From: SIG452 sp045540295
GTDB lineage: Bacteria; Bacillota; Clostridia; UMGS1840
DNA: 64,000 bases
Assembly: GCA_045540295.1 (NCBI GenBank)
Contig: JAZQGY010000029.1
Coordinates: forward strand, 1-64,000
Reading direction: 5' to 3'
The notes beneath the pieces are model-generated. The model was not told where the DNA came from. It saw only the letters and a program-made list of their open reading frames with translations, and made no database searches. This document shows, piece by piece, positions 58,200 through 64,000 of the stretch. Position 1 is the stretch's first letter. Each line of letters begins with the position of its first letter. The translations under genes were made by a program, and so were the position numbers.

Positions 58200-59627
58200 C
58201 TATTGATTCAGCAAATTTTCATAAGTTTCTTTGTAAATTTTAGCAGAATTTTCCCAGCTGAAGTCGGTTTGCATTGCGTTTTTACGGAGTGCTCTCCAGT
58301 GGGTTTTATCGTGATATAAGGAGAGGGCTCTCATAATGGCATCATACATATCCCAGGCATTGTAGGATTGGAAGGTGATTCCGTTTCCTTCTTTGGTTTC
58401 GGGATTGTAGGGAGTCACACTATCTTTCAAACCGCCCACGGTATGCACAATCGGAATGGTGCCGTAGCGCATAGAAATCATCTGTGCCAGTCCGCAGGGT
58501 TCTGCGTGGGAGGGCATTAAGAACAAATCTGCTGCCGAGTAAATTTTGGATGCCAATTCTCCTGAGAATTTGATAATACCGCGTACTTTTTCGTGGCACA
58601 CCATTTCCCAGTCTCTAAAGCACTGTTCATATTCGGGATAGCCTGTTCCCAAAACAACCAGCTGAATGTCATGCTTGGTCAGTTCACCCATTACTTCACG
58701 GACTAAGTCCAGCCCTTTCTGAGGTGTTAAACGGGTTACCATACCAATTAAGGGTTTCTTTGCATCCACTTGTAAACCTAATTCTTTTTGCAAAGCGGTT
58801 TTATTTAAGGATTTCATGCGGATGGAAGAATAATCGTAATGATAGGGAAGCGCCGGGTCAGTTTTGGGGTTGAACACCTCGGTATCAATTCCGTTAATAA
58901 TTCCTTTTAATTTATACTGACGGGGAATTAAGATGTTATGCAGTTTGTGAGAGAAGTAGGGATCTAAAATTTCTTTGGCATAGGTTTCGGACACAGTGGT
59001 CACTAAGTTTGTCGATTCAATCCCTGCTTTTAACACATTCAGGCAACCGTCATACATCATAATTTCACGGTGAGACACATCCAGACCAAACACATTTCCC
59101 ATAATCAGCGGATCATACTGTCCCTGAAATTCAATGTTGTGAATAGAAAGAACGGTTTTTATGAACATATATTCGGGGATGTTTCTGTAAAATGCATTCA
59201 GATACAGCGGTACCATTGCAGTATGCCAATCGTTGGCATTAATCACGTCAGGATAGAACTCTACGTGAGGCAAAGCCTCTAAAACAGCCTTGGAGAAATA
59301 TGCAAACCGTTCCGCATCGTCAAATTCACCGTATACGCTGTCTCGTTTGAAGAACTGTTCGTTATCGATTAAATAGTAGGTCACTTTGCCGATTTTTGCT
59401 TGAAAAATACCGCAATAGCACATTCTCCAACCTAACGGAATTCCGATTTCGGTCACAAATTCCATTTTGTCCCGCAGTTCCTTTTTAATCTGAGAGTAGA
59501 GAGGCAAAATAACTCTGGCATCTACTCCAAGCTCGCAAAGAGCTTTGGGCAGACCGCCCATAACGTCTCCTAAACCGCCAACTTTAATAAAAGGCGTGGC
59601 TTCTGCTGCTGCAAATAAAATTTTCAT
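58200..59627 (-). CDS. glgA: Glycogen synthase, ADP-glucose dependent
   Basis: Adds glucose from ADP-glucose to the growing alpha-1,4-glucan. A GT5 enzyme of 475 residues. It has the N-terminal KVGGLGDVMGGLPKAL (ADP-glucose loop, residues 15-30), VINANDWHTAMVPLYL, HNIEFQGQYDP, GIINGIDTEVFNP and the C-terminal PSHAEPCGLAQMISMRYGTI near residue 377. It is the last gene of glgB-C-D-A. Confidence 0.96.
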   Translation of the reverse strand: MKILFAAAEATPFIKVGGLGDVMGGLPKALCELGVDARVILPLYSQIKKELRDKMEFVTEIGIPLGWRMCYCGIFQAKIGKVTYYLIDNEQFFKRDSVYGEFDDAERFAYFSKAVLEALPHVEFYPDVINANDWHTAMVPLYLNAFYRNIPEYMFIKTVLSIHNIEFQGQYDPLIMGNVFGLDVSHREIMMYDGCLNVLKAGIESTNLVTTVSETYAKEILDPYFSHKLHNILIPRQYKLKGIINGIDTEVFNPKTDPALPYHYDYSSIRMKSLNKTALQKELGLQVDAKKPLIGMVTRLTPQKGLDLVREVMGELTKHDIQLVVLGTGYPEYEQCFRDWEMVCHEKVRGIIKFSGELASKIYSAADLFLMPSHAEPCGLAQMISMRYGTIPIVHTVGGLKDSVTPYNPETKEGNGITFQSYNAWDMYDAIMRALSLYHDKTHWRALRKNAMQTDFSWENSAKIYKETYENLLNQ

Positions 59628-59651
59628 AAGTGTTTGCTACCTTTCGGGAAA

Positions 59652-60761
59652 TTAGATTTTGGTATTTTTGGAAATGATGAAGGGGAAGGACTCGGAGCCT
59701 GTTAAAACCACACCTTCATTTAAAGTCATATTCTTGTCTGCAATTACATTGGTAATCTGACAGTTTTCTGCAATTTCAGCATCCTGCATAATGATAGAGT
59801 TTTTCACGACTGCACCTTTTTTAATATGCACTCCACGGAAAATTACGCAGTTTTCCACGACACCGTCAATTTTACAACCGTCTGCAATCAGACTGTTTTT
59901 CACCTTGGAGTGAGAGCCGTACATCGTAGGTACACTATCTTTGATTTTGGTTAACACATTGGTGCCGGACTGGAAAATTTCACGGCGGATTTCAGGATTT
60001 AATAAATCCATATTTGCCTGATAGTAATCATTGATATTACGCAGCACTTTGCAGTAGCCTTTTTGTTCCATGGCAAAAATACGGTAGGTGGAATAATGCT
60101 TGGTGATGAAATCACGGTTGAATTCTTCCCAGCCGTAGGTGATGCCGGTATCAATTAAGTTTAAGAGGAAGCTCTTTTTCATCACATATACTTTTAACAC
60201 AAAATTGTCCTGCTCGCCATTGGCAATGCCGTGATACAAGGAGCCGGTTACCAGACCGTTTTCGTTCACGGTAATGCTGGTGCTTCCTTCGTAAACATCA
60301 CGTTTTTTGTATAGACAAACCACATCTGCATTGGTGTCTTTATGAAATTGTACCATTGCTTTGAAATCAATGTTGCAAATGATGTTGGTATCCGCTAAAA
60401 TTGCATAATCGGGCAGATTATGGCGGATATAGGTTTTGACGCTGTTTAGGGCTTCAAATTTGTTTTTGGAGGAGCCGTTTCCCATATTGTTGGCAAAGGG
60501 AGTCAGAATTTTTAAGCCGCCGTTTTTACGGTCCAAATCCCAATCCTTGCCGCTACCCAGATGGTCCACCAAGGAGCTGTAGTTATTACGGGTGATTACT
60601 CCTACGTTGGGAACATGAGCTTTTACCAGAGAGGAGAGCACAAAATCCACCAAACGGTATCTTCCGCCAAAGGGAACAGATGCTAAGTTGCGGTTTTTGG
60701 TCAGCTCGCCGATTCTGTCATAATGAAAGGTATCTGAAAATAATATGCTAAAAGCATTCAT
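59652..60761 (-). CDS. glgD: ADP-glucose pyrophosphorylase regulatory subunit GlgD
   Basis: A 369-residue homologue of GlgC that forms a hetero-oligomer with it in Firmicutes and modulates its activity. It has the nucleotidyltransferase frame (PFGGRYRLVDFVLSSLVKAH, GSGKDWDLDRKNGGLKIL, ILADTNIICNIDF) but lacks the intact GGxGxRL loop at the N-terminus (ILFSDTFHYDRIGELTKNR instead). This loss is diagnostic of GlgD. A left-handed beta-helix C-terminus follows (DGCKIDGVVENCVIFRGVHI). It lies between glgC and glgA with short gaps. Confidence 0.94.
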   Translation of the reverse strand: MNAFSILFSDTFHYDRIGELTKNRNLASVPFGGRYRLVDFVLSSLVKAHVPNVGVITRNNYSSLVDHLGSGKDWDLDRKNGGLKILTPFANNMGNGSSKNKFEALNSVKTYIRHNLPDYAILADTNIICNIDFKAMVQFHKDTNADVVCLYKKRDVYEGSTSITVNENGLVTGSLYHGIANGEQDNFVLKVYVMKKSFLLNLIDTGITYGWEEFNRDFITKHYSTYRIFAMEQKGYCKVLRNINDYYQANMDLLNPEIRREIFQSGTNVLTKIKDSVPTMYGSHSKVKNSLIADGCKIDGVVENCVIFRGVHIKKGAVVKNSIIMQDAEIAENCQITNVIADKNMTLNEGVVLTGSESFPFIISKNTKI

Positions 60762-60801
60762 AATGTATTATCCTTCTTTCTTGTGTGTTTCTATGTTCAA
60801 T

Positions 60802-61989
60802 CTACACGATTTGTTTGGGTAGGACAACCTGACCGGATTTAATTACCGCACCCTGACCGATTACTGCGATGCCCCATTCGCCTTCCTTGCAGTCTCTGGG
60901 GTCGGCACCGATGATGGCACCGTCTTCGATGACTGCATCGTCTGCAATGATTGCATACTGAATTTTGGCGTTTTTACCAATTTTTACATTTGGCATAATG
61001 ACTGAGTATTCCAAGTCGGTACCTTCGCCTACTGTGGTGTTGGCGAAAATCACACTCTGAGACACATTGCCGTAGATTTCGCAAGCAGAAGAAATAATAG
61101 AGTCTGCCACAGTTGCTTTTTCATCAATATAATGAGGAGTGGTAGCATTGTGACGGCTGTAAATTCTCCATAAGGGATCGCTTAGGTTTAAGGGAAGCTT
61201 GGGATTTAACAAGTCCATATTTGCTTCCCACAGAGAATCAATGGTTCCCACGTCTTTCCAATAGCCTTCAAAAGGATATGCAAACAGTTTGCACTTGTCG
61301 TTTAGCATTGCGGGAATGACGTCTTTACCGAAGTCATTGGAGGATGCCGGATTTTCTTCGTCTTTTATCAGGTATTCCTTCAATTTTTTATAATTGAAAA
61401 TATAAATCCCCATGGAAGCATTGGTGGATTTCGGTTTTGCCGGTTTTTCTTCAAATTCGTATACCGATAAATCAGGATTGGTATTTAAAATACCGAATCG
61501 GGTGGCTTCCTCCATGGTTACATTTAATACTGCGATGGTAAGATCAGCTTCTTTTTCCTTATGGAACTGAAGCATTCTTGCATAGTCCATTTTGTAGATG
61601 TGGTCACCGGATAAAATGAGCACATATTCCGGGTCGAACTGATCCATGAAATGCAAATTCTGATAAATGGCATTTGCGGTTCCTTTATACCATTCTCCGG
61701 TTGCTCCCGCCAGATAAGGGGGCAAAATATGCACACCGCCATACATTCTGTCTAAATCCCAGGGTTGCCCGTTTCCGATGTAGGTGTTTAATTCCAGGGG
61801 TTGATACTGGGTTAATACCCCCACGGTATCCACACCGGAGTTCACACAGTTGGAGATGGGAAAGTCAATGATTTTATATTTTCCTCCGAAAGGAACTGCC
61901 GGTTTTGCGCGTTCTTTTGTCAGAACATACAAACGGTTGCCGGCACCGCCTGCAAGTAACATTGCGACCATTTCTTTTTTTGCAATCAT
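60802..61989 (-). CDS. glgC: Glucose-1-phosphate adenylyltransferase
   Basis: Makes ADP-glucose from ATP and glucose-1-phosphate, the committed step of glycogen synthesis. It has 395 residues. The active loop AMLLAGGAGNRLYVLTKERA is near residue 8, with PFGGKYKIIDFPISNCVNSG, GVHILPPY, SGDHIYKMDY and EEKPAKPKS. A beta-helix C-terminus follows. The ATG at 61989 is chosen because AAAGGA sits 11 bases upstream; the longer frame would start inside the leader. Pairs with GlgD downstream. Confidence 0.96.
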   Translation of the reverse strand: MIAKKEMVAMLLAGGAGNRLYVLTKERAKPAVPFGGKYKIIDFPISNCVNSGVDTVGVLTQYQPLELNTYIGNGQPWDLDRMYGGVHILPPYLAGATGEWYKGTANAIYQNLHFMDQFDPEYVLILSGDHIYKMDYARMLQFHKEKEADLTIAVLNVTMEEATRFGILNTNPDLSVYEFEEKPAKPKSTNASMGIYIFNYKKLKEYLIKDEENPASSNDFGKDVIPAMLNDKCKLFAYPFEGYWKDVGTIDSLWEANMDLLNPKLPLNLSDPLWRIYSRHNATTPHYIDEKATVADSIISSACEIYGNVSQSVIFANTTVGEGTDLEYSVIMPNVKIGKNAKIQYAIIADDAVIEDGAIIGADPRDCKEGEWGIAVIGQGAVIKSGQVVLPKQIV

Positions 61990-62098
61990 AAGAATTATCC
62001 TTTCTTCTTTGGTCTGTTGCATTATATTGCCAAATTTAAATTACATATGTTTCGGAAGCCGAATTGCCTCCCTGATAGTTATGCACCAACATTTTCTT

Positions 62099-63988
62099 TT
62101 ATGATTTTTTGGTGCGTTTTGGTGTTGCTTTTTTATAAAAGCAGAGTGCTGAGAATGGGGGAATGGTCAATTCAATATGCTGTTTCTGACCGTGCATTCC
62201 GCCCGATTTTGCCGTGAGTTTCTGAGGAGGTGTTCCGCTACCGCCAAATTCTTCCCGGTCTGTGGAGAATACTTCCAAATAGTTTCCTCGGTTCGGCACT
62301 CCTAATTTATAATTTTCGTAACGGTTGGAGGAAAAGTTAAAGACACTTAGTAGCTTGTTGCCTTTTTGATCAATCCGCCAAAAGGCATACACATTATTAT
62401 AGCAGTCATCTGCACTTGCCCAGTGGAAGCCTTCCCAGCTGTCATCCTTTTCCCAAAGGGTAGGTTCGTTTTTATAAAAATGATTTAAAGCTTTCACAAA
62501 CTCGTGATGTTTCTGATGTTCGGGATATTGAAGCAATTCCCAGGAAAGCTCTGCGCTTTCGTTCCATTCGCCATGTTGCGCAATATCTGCCCCCATAAAA
62601 GTCAGTTTTTTGCCCGGATGGGTGAACATATAGGTCAGATAGGTTCGCAGGTTGGCAAATTTATCGTGCAAATAACCCGGCATTTTATTTAAGAGAGAAC
62701 ATTTTTCGTGAACCACTTCGTCGTGAGATAAGGGAAGAACAAAGTTTTCCGAAAATGCATAGGTTAGAGAAAAGGTCATATTGTTGTGAACCCCTTTTCT
62801 GAAGAAAGGGTCAGTTGCCATATAGCGAAGAGAATCATTCATCCAGCCCATATTCCATTTGTAATTGAAACCAAGGCCTCCATCCTCAACGGGATAGGTA
62901 ATCATGGGCCAGGCAGTGGATTCTTCAGCAATCATCATAATACCCGGAAAATCGGAAAATACACGGGTGTTTAATTTTTTGAAGAACTCCACGGCTTCTA
63001 AGTTGCCGTTGCCGCCGTATTTATTTTGCTCCCATTCGCCATCCTGTTTGCCGTAGTCTAAATACAGCATAGAGGCTACCGCATCCACTCTGAGACCGTC
63101 GATATGGTATTTATCTAACCAGAAGCATGCATTGGAAATCAGAAAGGAAATTACTTCGTTTTTTCCGTAGTCAAAAATGCGGGTACCCCAATCTTTATGT
63201 TCGCGTTTATACGGGCTTTCGTATTCATAGCAGAAGCTACCGTCAAATTCATATAAGCCTTGGGCATCTTTTGGGAAGTGCGCAGGCACCCAGTCTAAAA
63301 TCACACCCAAACCGTTTTGATGACATTGGTCAATAAAGTGCATAAATTCACAAGGTTCACCGTAGCGGGAGGTGGGGGCGTAATAACCGGTTACCTGATA
63401 GCCCCAAGATTTATCGTAGGGGTATTCGCTCATAGGCATCAGCTCGATGTGAGTATATCCCATTTCCTTGGCGTAGGGGATCAATTCTTCTGCCATTTTT
63501 TCGTAAGAGAAGTTGTTGCCGTCCGCATAGCGTTTCCAGGAGCCAAAATGTACTTCATAAATATTCATCGGCTTTTGATAGGGGGCCTGTCGGTTCGCCA
63601 CCCATTTTTTATCGTGCCAGCGGTATTTGGTTAAATCATACACTTTAGAGGCATCGCCGGGACGGGTTTCGGTATGATATCCGTAAGGGTCGGCTTTTAA
63701 CACTGTTTCGCCCGATTGGGTAATGATTACGAATTTATAGGAGTCAAATTCACTCACATTGTCAATGATACATTCATATAAGCCGCCATCGGTAATTTTA
63801 TTCGCCTGATGTGCGGTATAATTCCAATCACAAAAAGAACCTGTCACATAGACCGCCTTTGCCTTGGGTGCCCAGGTGCGGAAGGCACATTTTTTGCCTT
63901 CAAGATGTGCTCCCAAAAAATCGTAGGCACGACTGTTGGTCCCTTGGTGAAACAGGTATTTTGCCATTTGATTGGTGGATTGATGCAT
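62099..63988 (-). CDS. glgB: 1,4-alpha-glucan branching enzyme
   Basis: Introduces alpha-1,6 branches in glycogen. A GH13 enzyme of 629 residues: an N-terminal CBM48 (HLEGKKCAFRTWAPKAKAVY), then the barrel. It has YTHIELMPMSEYPYDKSWGY, DGLRVDAVASMLYLDYG (nucleophile Asp near residue 301), MIAEESTAWP (acid/base Glu near 355) and LPLSHDEVVHEK (near 420). The C-terminal domain ends in a Lys-rich tail. It lies first in the glg operon; its start at 63988 is 12 bases from the window edge, with the ribosome site GGAGG at the edge. Confidence 0.96.
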   Translation of the reverse strand: MHQSTNQMAKYLFHQGTNSRAYDFLGAHLEGKKCAFRTWAPKAKAVYVTGSFCDWNYTAHQANKITDGGLYECIIDNVSEFDSYKFVIITQSGETVLKADPYGYHTETRPGDASKVYDLTKYRWHDKKWVANRQAPYQKPMNIYEVHFGSWKRYADGNNFSYEKMAEELIPYAKEMGYTHIELMPMSEYPYDKSWGYQVTGYYAPTSRYGEPCEFMHFIDQCHQNGLGVILDWVPAHFPKDAQGLYEFDGSFCYEYESPYKREHKDWGTRIFDYGKNEVISFLISNACFWLDKYHIDGLRVDAVASMLYLDYGKQDGEWEQNKYGGNGNLEAVEFFKKLNTRVFSDFPGIMMIAEESTAWPMITYPVEDGGLGFNYKWNMGWMNDSLRYMATDPFFRKGVHNNMTFSLTYAFSENFVLPLSHDEVVHEKCSLLNKMPGYLHDKFANLRTYLTYMFTHPGKKLTFMGADIAQHGEWNESAELSWELLQYPEHQKHHEFVKALNHFYKNEPTLWEKDDSWEGFHWASADDCYNNVYAFWRIDQKGNKLLSVFNFSSNRYENYKLGVPNRGNYLEVFSTDREEFGGSGTPPQKLTAKSGGMHGQKQHIELTIPPFSALCFYKKATPKRTKKS

Positions 63989-64000
63989 GATGTAGCCTCC

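Overview
The window looks like a chromosomal segment of a low-GC, Gram-positive anaerobe of the class Clostridia, probably an uncultured gut lineage. The evidence is strong GGAGG-type ribosome binding sites, two T-box leaders, an S-layer-homology protein, GlgD beside GlgC, a reverse-type rubrerythrin with a PerR-like regulator, formate-tetrahydrofolate ligase, and cytoplasmic glycosidases. No rRNA, CRISPR array or plasmid functions were seen.

Region 1 (1-8681) is an AT-rich accessory island that runs off the left edge. It ends in an excisionase-like gene and a tyrosine integrase directly beside the 3' end of a tRNA-Trp gene, the usual layout of an element integrated in a tRNA. Its cargo is a DUF2971 protein, an ArsC/Spx-like protein, a PD-(D/E)XK-like protein, a flavin reductase, a DUF5343 protein paired with a DUF4145-like protein, and an XRE repressor divergent from a SLOG-type nucleotide-binding protein. 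From 5016 to 7200 it is decayed: a frameshifted second integrase, two very long palindromes and gene fragments.

Region 2 (8682-32410) is core genome. galK-galT-sfp form a plus-strand operon. On the minus strand follow queA and rsuA, then mrdA, mreD, mreC and mreB (with an intrinsic terminator between mreB and mreC), then DUF4321, a Gx transporter and a NusG-domain-II protein. An SLH surface protein and a GH36 alpha-galactosidase are on the plus strand. A minus-strand housekeeping block carries tcdA, a patatin-like lipase, DnaJ-like and DUF5685 proteins, tRNA-Val and tRNA-Met, tsaB, tsaE and fhs.

Region 3 (32411-57055) mixes metabolism and surface genes: cysK, a GH89 alpha-N-acetylglucosaminidase, two lipoproteins, a ketopantoate reductase-like protein, an HTH-cupin-acyl-CoA-synthetase fusion behind an isoleucine-type T-box, a 1440-residue secreted protein, a frameshifted DUF4282 gene, perR-rubrerythrin, a lipid flippase, a phenylacetate-CoA ligase/ACT operon behind a phenylalanine-type T-box, proS, a parvulin foldase and a class II aldolase.

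Region 4 (57056-64000) holds a strong promoter followed by an aptamer-like multi-stem RNA with terminator/antiterminator logic in front of a second SLOG-family gene. I do not recognise the RNA class, and it is my lead candidate for an undescribed element. The complete minus-strand glycogen operon glgB-glgC-glgD-glgA follows.
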